Assembly: GCA_001972305.1 (NCBI GenBank)
Contig: BDDD01002923.1
Location: 65,443 to 129,442, forward strand
DNA length: 64,000 nt
Source of the DNA: Cephalotus follicularis
Taxonomy: Eukaryota > Streptophyta > Magnoliopsida > Oxalidales > Cephalotaceae
Reading direction: 5' to 3'
This document shows positions 46,591 through 57,440 of the stretch, one piece after another (position 1 is the first letter of the stretch; each line of letters opens with the position of its first letter). The notes under the pieces are model-generated. The model had not been told where the DNA came from. It saw only the letters and a list, made by a program, of their open reading frames with translations, and did no database searches. The translations under genes were made by a program, and so were the position numbers.

Positions 46591-46863
46591 GTACCTTAGC
46601 CGTTCAAATGCAAACAATTGCAAGAACGGATCAAAAGTAGACACGGAGTCAACCCTACCTTTACCACATATATTTTGGTACCCTAATCATGCAAACCCAT
46701 CCGAATTTCAAAATAAAATAGGCGAATTATAAAATTCCAGAAGGAAAGACATCGATGTTCACATCATAGGCAATAACGCATGCAATATAAGCATTAACGC
46801 TTAAGCAAGGCTTCGACAAAGCACAGGACAAAGCATTGAAGAAAACATGAAAATGCACGAAAA

Positions 46864-47012
46864 AAGCGTCGACGCTCAAAAAAAGCGTGGACGGTTAAGA
46901 CACAAGCGTCGATAGAAAATGAAAACAGTTGACGCTTTAACACATGCAGGACGATTAAAACAGCTTTTCTATGCACATGCATTGACACATAGGGTATAGG
47001 CGTCGCTGCTTT
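46864..47012. repeat. Phased type A palindrome array
   Basis: Sites start at 46866 (GCGTCGACGC), 46885 (GCGTGGACGG), 46906 (GCGTCGATAG), 46926 (CAGTTGACGC) and 46946 (GCAGGACGAT). The spacings are 19, 21, 20 and 20 bp. It lies in the LTR at 42862-50023. Confidence 0.8.
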
Positions 47013-47852
47013 AGGTCGAAAACATGAAAACGCAGTGTTATATCAGTTGCAACTGTAACACCCCACGCCCGCAGGGCAGACACGTGGCATTATTCTCAAT
47101 CCAAATCACAATACAGTGGTTGGGACTAGCAATATAAAAATGTGGAAAACAAGTCTTCAGTCCTTCAGTCCGCTGCTACTTGCTGCCCTACCTATGCCGC
47201 GCACAAAAGTACAATGCAAGCCCACCCCGACGGATGGGGTTAGCCACACTGGCTAAGCAGAAACCTCATGCAGCATGTATGCATGTACAATGTGCAATAT
47301 CAATGTGCTGTGTACAATATCAATGCATGACATGGCAAATGCAAGTGTACAGTTTGCGATCAGACTACCCGTATGACAATGGCCCATAATAGAGCATACG
47401 GATAGGATCTATAACAGTCAATCAATAGCAGACACTCAATGCTGGTGTATAAAACACCCAATCAATCAATAAATATCCTATAGAGCATGCGACCCCGGGT
47501 CAATACAATGTCAATCAGTTAGCAGTGATCAATCCCACGGAAGGTAATCCTTCAAAAAGGGTGGGAGATCTATCTATGTTTCTCAGACTGATCAGGTCCG
47601 AAACACATAGATCTTCCAGCGTATGGCTGGGCCAATACAATCTTGATGAGCTACACCAAAGGAGCTACTGTTACTGTTAGGGAGCTACGGCCCTCAAGGA
47701 GCGTCAATTGTCAATCAATCATGCTCGTTTGCAATACAATACAATCAAAGCAACAATACAATAAATGAAACGATTGACGGAATAGGTGGACAGAGTCAAC
47801 AACCTAACCTGCCGACACAAATTATAAGATCGCTCTATAGGATACATACAAT

Positions 47853-48119
47853 TCAATCAATCATGTCAATACAATGTCAAGTAAAGTTAATAAGTGGTGT
47901 TGTCTAATGGAGAAATGGGAACGTGCATCCATCGTACCGACTTAGACTCACAACAACACTTATGACTCAAGCAATCGATCAATCTATCAATACAACGTTG
48001 AAGCAAAGTCAATAAGTCGTGGTGCCTAATGGAGGGATGGGAATGTGCGTCCATCGTACCGACTTAGACTCACAACAACAGTTATGATGCAAGCAATCAA
48101 TCAATGTGTCAATACAATC
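47853..48119. repeat. 122-bp tandem repeat, two units plus a partial
   Basis: Units start at 47853, 47975 and 48097 with TCAATC-like text. Each full unit contains AATAAGT, CTAATGGAG, CCATCGTACCGACTTAGACT and CACAACAACA. The offset is exactly 122 bp. Confidence 0.85.
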
Positions 48120-48233
48120 ATTAAAGCCGTTTGCAAACACTTGAACACCTCAAGTGAGGCTCTAGTCAAGTGACAATGTGAAAAGAAGTTGAAAACCAGC
48201 TTTAAAGTAGCTAAAAACTCCTTTCAGTCCATC

Positions 48234-48560
48234 AAGCGTCGATGTCCTTGGCGAAAGACGTCGACGCATCATTAAAATGGTGGAAAGACATCGATGTCTT
48301 TCTCTATTTGTATAGAGATATGGCCGAAAGGCGTCGATGTCTTTGATGAAAGATGTCGACGCGTTTCAATAAAAGTAGCCTGGGAATGCGCATCGATGTT
48401 CAGCATCGATGTCTTTCTTGGGGAGAAGACATCTGGAGGCAAAGACGTCGATGTCTCTCAAAGGTGTTGATGTCTTTACTGTAGAATCAAGGATATGGCA
48501 TTATAAAGCGAAAGACATCGATGTCCATGGGCTGGGGTCAATGTCTTTGCTGGGTAGGGT
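48234..48560. repeat. Type C palindrome cluster with A-C hybrid copies
   Basis: Pure type C is AAAGACATCGATGTCTTT (48284-48301). Hybrids are AAGCGTCGATGTCCTT (48234), AAAGACGTCGACGCATC (48254), AAAGGCGTCGATGTCTTT and AAAGATGTCGACGCGTTT (near 48325-48366). About twelve copies have a TCGA or near-TCGA core. Confidence 0.88.
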
Positions 48561-49810
48561 CGATTTTTTTGTAGAAAACCAGCCAATCTCAAGTCAAAAT
48601 CCAATTTAAAGCCATTCTTTGAAAACTAAGCATTAAAATCAATCATTTAAGGTTTGTAAAACTTGTTACAACTTTCAAATTTCAGTTTCAATCTTCCTAG
48701 ATTGGTTAGATCAAGGAAATCAATAAAAAAAACCCTAGTTTTTCAATTCGACACAATACAATCATTCATGCAATTCAATCAATCACACAATTAAACAATA
48801 GGCAATTCAAGTAGGGAAGTCCTACCTTTAACGAAGCTTCAAAAGTTGAGCTTCCAATCAACAATCGGCGAAAATCACCCAATAACCCGCTACATTCTTG
48901 TTCAATCGGCAAGCCGCAACTTGCAATCGCTATCCTCGTTGATGGAGATGCAATTCCAGTTGCAAGATGGAGATGGAGGCTACCAGCAAGAGAGAGAGAA
49001 TGAGAAGGATAGAGAGAGGGAGAAGAATGAAAGAATGAGAGAATGAGAGTGAGAAATTGACTTATATGGTCAATTCGACCAACTCTCCGAAACTCAACCC
49101 AAAATCCTGACTATTCATGCATATAACCAATACACTAACAATAGGTATAGGAATACCTCAATTCCATACAATGGAATACGGTCTGATACAGTACAATACG
49201 GTACAATTTATGCATGAACAGTATAAAAGGGAATTCGGGTCATCTCAATCACCATGAATAAAATTCAGTTTTCTTAAACATAAATCCTAATATGGTAATA
49301 TATAGGTTCTAAATCATGACTTCTACATTTGAAAAATACCAGTATAACATTTCAAATGCATAAACATGTAGATTACAGGTTGAACATGGCAAAGGAAACT
49401 TTTCAAAACATGGTTTCTCAAACTCCGTGATTAGAACAGTTTTCATGGATTAACAACATAGTTTTGATCAATCTAATAGCTTAATATTCATCAAGAACAG
49501 CAACATATGACAATAACATAACCATTATCATGACATACCTCAAGATGATGAGAAAACAATGATGAAAATGGTGCAAGAAAATGGCTGCCTCTGCTGGTTT
49601 GAAAAACAATACAGGAATGGTGTTTTAAAAGGATGGAAATCATGAGTTTAATGATGGTAAAAACGTGTTTTTGGATTAAAGCTTTCCTTATACGCAGATA
49701 ACGCGTCCAACACAGATAGAAAAACAAATAACCGGATTATAGAAAGAATCCCACCTTCCTAATAAAGCTACTGGTCACACCGACCATGAACAAATAAGGA
49801 AAAATGGCTA

Positions 49811-49893
49811 AAGCGTCGACGGTCATGCAAAAGCATCAATGCTTAACCGTTTTAGTACAAAAGCGTCGACGTTATAACAAGGCGTCGACGCTT
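49811..49893. repeat. Type A palindrome group
   Basis: AAAGCGTCGACGGTC, AAAGCATCAATGCTTAA, AAAGCGTCGACGTT and AAGGCGTCGACGCTTAA are present. This is the second cluster of the LTR at 42862-50023, close to its U3 end in minus sense. Confidence 0.8.
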
Positions 49894-52663
49894 AACACCT
49901 AGAACATAAAATTAAAGAGTTTATCGAAATGAAATCAAACCGTCCAACTGTACATAACATATAGCATACGACAAAAAGTAACATACAACAATAAACACAT
50001 AGGCAACGAAACGGGATATTACATCACTCTTCGATAATCAGGCAGAACTTGAATGTCCGAATCAAAATCGGCAACGTCCTTAAATTACCATAGCGCCCTC
50101 GAACTTAGGTAAAGTTGCCGAAAATAGTCCTTGACTATTTTAAGACACTGAAATCATGTCCAACATATTCCAGGCGTGTAAATTAATCCCAGATTAATTT
50201 CCCAGAATTTAAGCCCGTCTCTGATTCACCCGGTACTTTTTCATGTCGACTGTTACCATGTACTATAATCCCTCGTAATCTCGGCTCGTCCACGGCCTAG
50301 GGTAAGGATACGTGTCAACCCTAGTTTTTACTGGCGCTTATACATCCGTAAACTCATTACGACTATCGTCGGACCATTCCTGAAACCCCATTTCATGTCC
50401 CTATAACCTGCACAGGTATTTTCAGTCCGTAATGCATACATAGAGCATAAAGCCTATCACCCTCGATACAAGTGTGACGATCCCATCTTGCGTACTGGCC
50501 TACATTCATGCAGATTCGGTAAGACTGAAAAATACCCTATTTCCAGCCCCGTGAAAGGGCGGAGATCAAAGTAAAACTTCCTCCACATGACATAGAGGAG
50601 CAAGTCAGGTCTAAGGATCAGACAAGTCCTCTCAGGTCCTGCTAGACACTAAGTGCCTATACACTACCGCCACAGATAGGAATTGCTACTGACACGGGAT
50701 TAGCTATCATCGAAATAGCATTCCTATTGTGGGTCAACTTCAGTGTACATGCTCACATCACGCACCCCACATTAGCTCTAGGGTTCCCCCTGAGTGGCAA
50801 TGAGATACTCCACCCTCCAACTCCTGGGAGTGAGCATAACGTGACAAGTCTATCCGGTTCATTTATACCCCATATAAATGAACCTACGACTGGGAACAGT
50901 TTAGTCATAGGGAATAAGGTAGTCATCCTCATAGCCCCGGGCCCAACATCCAACCCTTGATGTGACTGGGCACCATATGTGTAAGCAGATGAAATGCTTC
51001 GATGTTGTGATAAAACACATACGGCTTGCATATCATAAATAAAGTATGCACATATGTCACATAAGTAATGTGAGACTATTTTAACCAAGAGACAATAACA
51101 GCTACACCCAGCTACTCAGTGGCTTGATGGGTCACCATCTCTAACAAGATGCATGTGTTATTTTCATAATGATGTGAATTTGTGTGTAGCCGTGTGCCTT
51201 AATGCAAGATGCCCCAAATATCTCTTACATATTATTCTCTAAACCAATGAGAATCAAGCAACATGCACATACCCATTTCTCTCACTTGATGGTCGGCCAA
51301 GGAAACTTGTGGAGGAAGCTTTAGATTGCTTAGTCATTAAGTAAGTTGACTTGTCAGCTAACTAAGAACATTAGCTTCCAACTAGACAAAGTCACTAAGT
51401 ACTTATTCAGTTTTGACTCCATTTGGGCCAGCCCAATCCATGCATTCCCAATGCTAGGGGTTGGACCAAATGTATTCTCTCTTGATAAAATTAGAATATT
51501 TCATATTTCACCAAAAAACCCCTTGGCCCATAATGATCTATTTATTGTGTTACTTGATCCCACTTGCTTAGAATTGAATAAAGTCTAAGAAAATGGATAT
51601 TCTCAGGCCAAGTATCACCTCACAGGTGTTATCCTCTCACTAAATGTCATGTGTCACACACACGACAACATGTTCCAAAAAAAGAAGGGACCCGAAATCT
51701 TGGTTGGACCTTAGGAGGACTATAAGTTTCCTAGATTATCGCAAGAGTTCTAGCACGACCACTCCAATAGTCCCCAACTATTCGAATGACACTGGTATGA
51801 TTCCCAATAATCCCCCAGATCCACGGAATCAACTACGTCTATAAGTCAACATCCAGTAAACTAGTACTTTAATCCAGTTATCAGCATATGTGTCATGTAT
51901 CCTACGTCATTCTTGGCTCTGAACGAGAGCTAGGATTCAGAATGATGTCACCCTTAGGTAAAGCAGCGATAACTATAAATCCATGCATGCACCGAGACTA
52001 TTGGCAGACCTCCCCGAAAATCCCATTTCAAGTATGCCTATACCTGATCAAGGTTTTGAGTCTACAAAATAATATAGAGCTGATCACCCTCTTTGCGGGT
52101 GTGACGATTCCTTATTGCGCACTTGCCCATGCATCTCAATGAAGCTCACAAAAGGAATAAAGAAAGACCTTTTTGCAAGCACGTGGCTAGTTCTGGGGAA
52201 GGCAAAAATCAAAGCCAAGCAGTTACAACACAATCCATACCAGCCGCTTAGGTCAAAGGATACAACGTAGCCCATGAATGGTCTACTAGTCACCATAGAC
52301 TATAGACTGTCGAGACTATAGGAATCCTATTTATATAGGTATGGCTTTCCAAATTGGTTTCCTATGCTGGTCTGTTCAGTCACATGCTTTCTAGCACGAC
52401 CCCGCATCAGTTTTACAGTGAACCGAAATGGCAACGCGATGATCCATCTCCCACACAAAGTGGGACAAGCATAATATAGCAAGTCTTTATGGTTCATCAA
52501 TTTCCCTAAGAAAGTGAACCTATGACTTGGAACGTTCTGTCATAAGGGAGTAAGGATCACATTCTCATAACCTCCCAGGCATGAGATCCAACCATTTTAA
52601 CGACAGGGCACTATACGTGTATTCAGTCAATGTTAATCAAATGATTCATTGAGGATGGGATGG

Positions 52664-52685
52664 GATATATATATATATATATATA
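52664..52685. repeat. (AT)n microsatellite
   Basis: A simple AT dinucleotide run of about 22 bp lies inside the copia 3 LTR. Confidence 0.9.
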
Positions 52686-52813
52686 GCAGGTGGCCATTAA
52701 CTACAGAAATAGGCACAGAAAGATGAAAAAGATTCAGATTGTATAAATAGAAAGTGTTTATACAAGCATAAGGCCACCTCGTGGCATGCTGGGATACCCC
52801 TACTCTAACAATC

Positions 52814-53165
52814 GCTCACTAGACCCTCAAGCCACAAAGTCCTATAGCCTAAGCCCATCGGACCGCGGTGTCACTTGAGTACCGTAATCCTCAAGACTTT
52901 GGTCAGTGCGTCTGCCAAATTTGCCTCCGTGTCAACTCTCACTATGGTGATGTCCCATCTAGCAATGATATTCTGGATCAGATGATACCTGCGTTGCATA
53001 TGCTTGGAGCGGTGGTGAGACCTTAGTTCCATGGCTTGTGTAACAGCCCCATCGTTGTCACAGTACACCACAACTGGACGTGCGATGGTTGGAACTACAT
53101 CAAGTTCATTAATGAACTTCAGAATCCAAACAGCTTCCTTTGTGGCATCTGAGGTAGCTACATAT
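52814..53165 (-). pseudogene. Copia 3 RNase H end of pol (fossil)
   Basis: Minus-strand translation shows SDATKEAVWILKFINEL, VYCDNDGAV, RSKHMQRRYHLIQNII and ANLADALTK, the conserved C-terminal part of copia RNase H. It is followed by the inverse polypurine tract and LTR edge at 52813. It is cut at 53165 by the Ty3 array, and the rest of the copia is not in the window. Confidence 0.92.
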
Positions 53166-55903
53166 TGTAACACCCCCGGACGGCGGGAGTCGTCACAGGG
53201 TCGTATCATACATAACATTTCTGATTGTTTATCAAAACATAAGTTTATTTTATTAGCCAATAACAGCCAAAACGTGGCAGTCTTATCAAAACAATAATAC
53301 TTAACCATTTAACATATTACGTAGCTGCGGAAAATTCAAAACATAAATCAGTTTCAATTTAAAAACATAAAACATAATTATCAATGTTTGACAACTAAAC
53401 ATAAATCATAAGGATCACACTCCTAGGGATCCTAACACAAGAGGTAGTCATCACTCGTCACACTTTCCCCCGCTGCTCCAGAAAACCTGCGGCATGGAAA
53501 ACAAAAAACGCGGCTGAGCAAACCTAAGTACGGATAAGGGAAATAAAACAGTAACCGGTAATTTAAAAACATTAATATTTCAATAATAACGTAACAGAAA
53601 TCTTTAACAGTTTAATCATATTCAAATGACAATTGCATATTTTTCGAACAATTACGGAACGTTATAAACCATAGTTCATAAAACATACTGAGCCATATTC
53701 ATATCACATATCATAAATTTTGGCAAGGGAGGCGCTAATTCCACATGCCCACTAGAATTGAAGTGTACGACACTACACAAGTCAATTCTCACATACATAT
53801 ATCCGATCACACCTCGGACCATATATCTGAATTCACTTCAGATCACATAAACTAGAATCGATTGATACGCCTCTATCACACATAGCGGATCCACAAATCC
53901 ACCTCATGGGATTTGTTCATACACGCAGAGACGTCGTAGTCTAATCACACTGCTACGGAAGTGTCACGTCCCCGTGCCAGGCCCACGACGTGCCTATGGT
54001 ACGCCTCATAGGTGGGTACAACACTCAGTATTTAATTCAAAATAATTGATTTATCAAAATCAACTTAAATCAAATAAATATGTTTTCTCACAACATATTC
54101 AAAAACCGCTCACAACGGTATTATAACATATCATGTCATAACATATCGTATCCTAACACATCGTACCATAACATATTGTATAGATAAAGTCAGAATTAAT
54201 TAAAATGTCAAACCAACTTTAAATTCGAAACGTATCAAAATCATGAAACATCGTTGATTTCATAAATGAAGATGCTTATCAAAACAGTTTCAGTTTGAAT
54301 GTCAGATAGCCAAGGAACAGAAAATCCATACCTTATGTGCTTACACAGTACTTACGAATAGGCGATCAAAAACAATTTCTCCTTTGAAGCACACAATCTA
54401 AAAGGCATTCAAAATCATACGTGTAGGAGTCTAATACGCATCAGAAGCATTAAACAGACTCTTAACAATGTTTGGAAAAGATTCGGATCGATTCGGGGAT
54501 CAAACGAATCAAAATAGTTGAAAACAACACATTCCAGGGCAAAACAGTCAACTAAAACAGGGATCCAGTCGACTAGGGAGGCTTGGCAGTCGACTATTCA
54601 TATGGTCCAGTCGACTACACAACCCAAAATGCGGGCAGTCGACTGTGTTCATACCTCCAGTCGACTACACAACCAAGGCAGTCGACTGCATTCATGTGGC
54701 AGTCGGCTACCCAACCATTCCAGCCGACTGTCCACAGAGACAGCTGACTGTTCGGGGCGACAGAACAGTTGGAAATTCGACGATTTGCTACTGAAAATGG
54801 TTCAAATGGTTTCTACGTTAAAACTAGAGACATATGGACATAAACATATGATCATATATGACTTGTAGGTGACATAGAAACACAGAAACGACATATAAAC
54901 AATTGGATAGTGATTTAACTTACAAAAGGAAGTAAGAAGACAATGGATGTATATGACCAGATTCTGTTTCTAATTGATTTCAGATGTTGTAAAACAAGTT
55001 TATGACACATATATGAGCATAAAACGTGTTGACAATATCACTAACACAATGACAACACATTTAGACATGAATCAATGACCCCAAGACACCATGAGCACAA
55101 AAACTCAAAGTAAGCCATTGAAACAAAATTATCACTGGGGAAAACGAATTTACTAACCTGTAACGATATTAGAGAACCCAGAAAACAGTAGGAACACCAC
55201 CACAACACTATCAAAAATTGGCTGTATACAGAACAGGGGCCAAGGAATACAAAATAAGAACATGCTTAGACATGCACGATAAACCAAGTGAATTTAACCC
55301 AAAAGAAGCAACCAAGGATTGAGATTACCTCTTCAGACTTAAGGAAACAATTGCACAGCAGCTTATTGCACACCAACAGGGCAGATTCGGCTGTGACTTG
55401 CAAGAAAGATGAGGTATCATATAAAATAGAAAAGGCACTCAAAGAAAGGAGAAACGAGGAGACATGATTTGACAAAAGGGGGAAGAAAGGAGACTTTTCT
55501 GGATTTTGAAATGGGGAAAGGAGAGGTTTAGTATGTGAAATAGATGGTGGGGAGAAAGATTTACGGGAAAGAAGGAGGAAGTGGGAGGAAAGTAGGAGAA
55601 AAGTGGGAGAAAATGTTAAAATAGGAAAAAGGAAAATTAAAGAAATAATAATAAAAGGAATTAAGGATTTTAAAAATAAAAGAATAGCAATTTGTTTTTA
55701 ATAATTTTGGATTATAATAAAATAAATAAGACTCAAACCCAACATAGCATAACATACCCAAAATTTCGGACTGGTAACAGTCAGCACAATTCACATAAAC
55801 CCAAATCGTACGGCAGCCGGACTTTTAAAATTAAACAAAATTAAAAGCCCGAGAATACATATAAAATCCATAAAATATATTTACGAACGAACAGGGTATT
55901 ACA
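53166..55903 (-). mobile_element. 3' LTR of the Ty3 array element (2738 bp)
   Basis: It reads forward TGTAACACCCCCGGACGG ... CAGGGTATTACA and is almost identical to 58583-61319. The box CGCGGCTGAGCAAA lies near 53508 and a GCTGCGGAAAATTC box at 53324. A TATA-like minus-strand signal (CTATTTTATATGATACC) lies near 55412-55430. Confidence 0.95.
54545..54749. repeat. Phased type B palindrome array, ten copies
   Basis: CAGTCGACT or close variants start at 54545, 54566, 54587, 54608, 54636, 54658, 54679, 54700, 54721 and 54741. The spacings are 21, 21, 21, 28, 22, 21, 21, 21 and 20 bp. The right halves vary more (ACT-A or ACT-G). Confidence 0.92.
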
Positions 55904-55922
55904 TCACCCCCCATAAAAAGAA
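55904..55922 (-). other. Polypurine tract of the Ty3 array element
   Basis: The minus strand reads CTTTTTATGGGGGGTGA immediately before the LTR (inverse of 55904-55920). A similar inverse tract follows the LTR copies at 61320 and 62196. Confidence 0.65.
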
Positions 55923-55956
55923 GATTTCGTCCCGAAATCACAAACACAAACATACC

Positions 55957-56530
55957 TCAAACAAACAAGTGAGGATAACGCTCCCGAATATGCTCCTCAA
56001 GCTCCCAAGTAGCCTCACGTTCGGGATGATTCCTCCACAGCACCTTCACAAAAGAAACGGTCTTGCTTCGTGTCACCCGTTCCTGTCGATCCAGAATAGC
56101 CTCAGCCTCCTCGTCACAAGATAGATCCTCAAGAATACTGTCCAATGGATAGTAAACCACATGCAGAGGATGATACTGATAACCCCTCAACAAATATACG
56201 TGGAACACATTATGGACATGTGCTAACTGCGGAGGCAAAGCTAACCGATAAGTGACCGCGCCGATCTTTTCCAGAACTTCAAAAGGTCCGATAAACCGGG
56301 GACTCAACTTTCCTTTCAGCCCAAAACGTCGGACTCCCTTCCAAGGTGAAACTTTCAAGAACACATGTTCACCCACCTTGAACTCCAAATCCCTCCGATG
56401 TCTGTCCGCATAACTCTTCTATCGAGATTGAGCCACTTTCAATCTCTCCCTTGCTATTGCCACTTTCTCCGTAGTGATCTACACTAGCTCAGGTCCCTCG
56501 ATAACTCGTTCTCCAACTTCATCCCAACAT
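55957..56530 (-). pseudogene. Ty3 integrase C-terminus and chromodomain (fossil)
   Basis: Minus-strand text reads GEHVFLKVSPWKGVRRFGLKG, RFIGPFEVLEKIGAVTYRLA and HNVFHVYLLRGYQ. A chromodomain (VKVLWRNHPEREATWELEEH) follows, ending YPHLFV. Chromodomains are known to steer chromovirus integration toward particular chromatin. The integrase core is not visible in this copy. Confidence 0.9.
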
Positions 56531-56531
56531 G

Positions 56532-57115
56532 TCAGAGCATGACACTTTCTCCCATACAGAGCTTCAAACGGAGCCATATCACACCATGCTTATCCACACG
56601 GAACTCTGATTGATTACCCTTTTCAACATTCTGGACTAAGGCCCAAAGCATACCATCATCGCTCTGAGCTGTCTTAATCCGAGATATAAGAGTAGGCTCA
56701 ACATTCATTGCAGCAATACAACCATCAGAACCCCGAACATACAGATGCAAATCCATCCGCTCCATATCAGCTATCAACTGCGGCTGAGTAAACAAAGCCG
56801 CTACACTCCCATAACTCTTCCGACTTAGAGCATCAGCTACCACATTTGCTTCACCAGGATGGTACTGAATGTTCAAATCATAGTCCTTCATAAGTTCTAA
56901 CCACCTTCTCTGACACATATTAAACTCTTTCTGCTCAAAAGATATACTTGAGACTCTTATGATCCGTAAAGACGTCACAAGTTTCTCCATACAAGTAGTG
57001 TCTCCAAATCTTCAACGCAAACACTACCGCTGCCAACTCGAGATCATGTGTAGGATAGTTTACTTCATATGGCTTCAACTGTCTCGAGGCATAAGCTATC
57101 ACATGACCGTGCTCG
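56532..57115 (-). pseudogene. Ty3 RNase H portion (fossil)
   Basis: [20 protein letters not shown]-type text lies near 57040-57110, then KSLKYIF-like text, [20 protein letters not shown] and [14 protein letters not shown], the end of Ty3 RNase H. The region continues with the linker toward the integrase ([23 protein letters not shown]). Confidence 0.88.
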
Positions 57116-57440
57116 AAAGAACCAAAGCTGGATCAAGCAACTGAGAAAACATCCCAAGATGCCGAACAAAAGACCTCGCTACAACCAAGTGGGTCGATCC
57201 AGTATCATACAAAACGTAAGCCCTACGGTTACCAACATAAATAAAGCCCAAATTAGTACCTGGTGCGTTAGCTGCCTGCTGAGTCGTGATAGCAAAGACA
57301 CAACCTCCTAAGTTGCGCTGTCCATGATCTGCATTATTCCCCTTCCTTTCCTTCGCACGAGGGTCAGGACAATCCTTCACGAAGTGCCCTTTCTGTCCAC
57401 ACACAAAACAGGCCTCGATAGCCTTGTAGCATACTCCCAC
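57116..57440 (-). pseudogene. Ty3 zinc knuckle and protease start (fossil)
   Basis: A CCHC knuckle (CFVCGQKGHFVKDC, near 57365-57410) precedes GFIYVGNRRAYVLYDTGSTH, which carries the aspartic protease DTGS motif and continues VVARSFVRHLGM. It lies between gag and the RNase H part. Confidence 0.9.

Larger units (their letters stand above)
47054..49246 (-). mobile_element. Nested Ty3/gypsy LTR, right edge uncertain
   Basis: It starts forward TGTAACACCCCACGCC, preceded by GCAAC (47049-47053). The best right edge by sequence is GAATTCGGGTCATCTCA at about 49246, which resembles other LTR ends, but its flank ATCAC matches GCAAC poorly. A GCAAC follows ...AAGAACA at 49499, an alternative right edge. 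It contains a GGCTAAGCAGAAACC box, a 122-bp tandem repeat, type C palindromes and an AG-rich leader near 48985-49050. Confidence 0.7.
42862..50023 (-). mobile_element. Ty3/gypsy LTR (about 2.6 kb net) with perfect target duplication, interrupted twice
   Basis: It reads forward TGTAACACCC ... GGGATATTACA, flanked by TCACT (42857-42861 and 50024-50028). The sister copia LTR has the uninterrupted site ATATCACTTTCTGATAAT at 38004-38021. In inverse it matches the LTR at 8479-11922. No internal region is present, so it is solo. Two further Ty3 LTRs are nested within. Confidence 0.92.
41583..51146 (-). mobile_element. Solo copia LTR (about 2.4 kb net), minus orientation, interrupted
   Basis: It reads forward TGTTGGGAAACCC ... 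CACCATCTCTAACA, proper inverse copia LTR ends. It is collinear with 37027-39139 and has no internal region. The flanks AAAAG and AGATG match poorly, so the target duplication is decayed or an edge is slightly off. A Ty3 LTR (42862-50023) lies within it. Confidence 0.78.
40889..52813 (-). mobile_element. Copia 3 3' LTR, minus orientation, deeply interrupted
   Basis: The right edge ...CCCCTACTCTAACA at 52813 is the inverse of a copia LTR start, with a pyrimidine run (the inverse polypurine tract) just beyond it and RNase H following. 51147-52813 and 40889-41582 are, in inverse, collinear with the copia 2 LTR at 29873-35190. Examples are CTCCATTG-type text near 41500 and TTAGAGAATAATATGTAAGAG in inverse near 51230. 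A separate copia LTR sits between the two halves. The left end near 40889 is approximate. Confidence 0.65.

Noticed and set aside
48234-48560. Regularly spaced palindromic repeats resembling a CRISPR array
   Set aside because: The repeats are short and variable, spacers are only a few bases to 20 bp, no cas genes are present, and the whole setting is plant LTR retrotransposons.
47054-49499. Alternative right edge at 49499 for the nested LTR
   Set aside because: GCAAC at 49500-49504 matches the left flank, but the end ...TTCATCAAGAACA does not resemble other Ty3 LTR ends and the last 250 bp look like the outer LTR. 49246 is preferred but not proven.
53031-53297. Plus-strand open frame across the copia/Ty3 junction
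   Set aside because: It is antisense to copia RNase H and runs into a Ty3 LTR. It is an accidental frame over an insertion border.
54518-54868. Open frame of 116 codons with a repeating QST/SRL pattern
   Set aside because: The frame is an artefact of the 21-bp palindrome phasing (21 is divisible by 3, so stops are avoided). There is no homologous coding domain and the frame is noncoding LTR.
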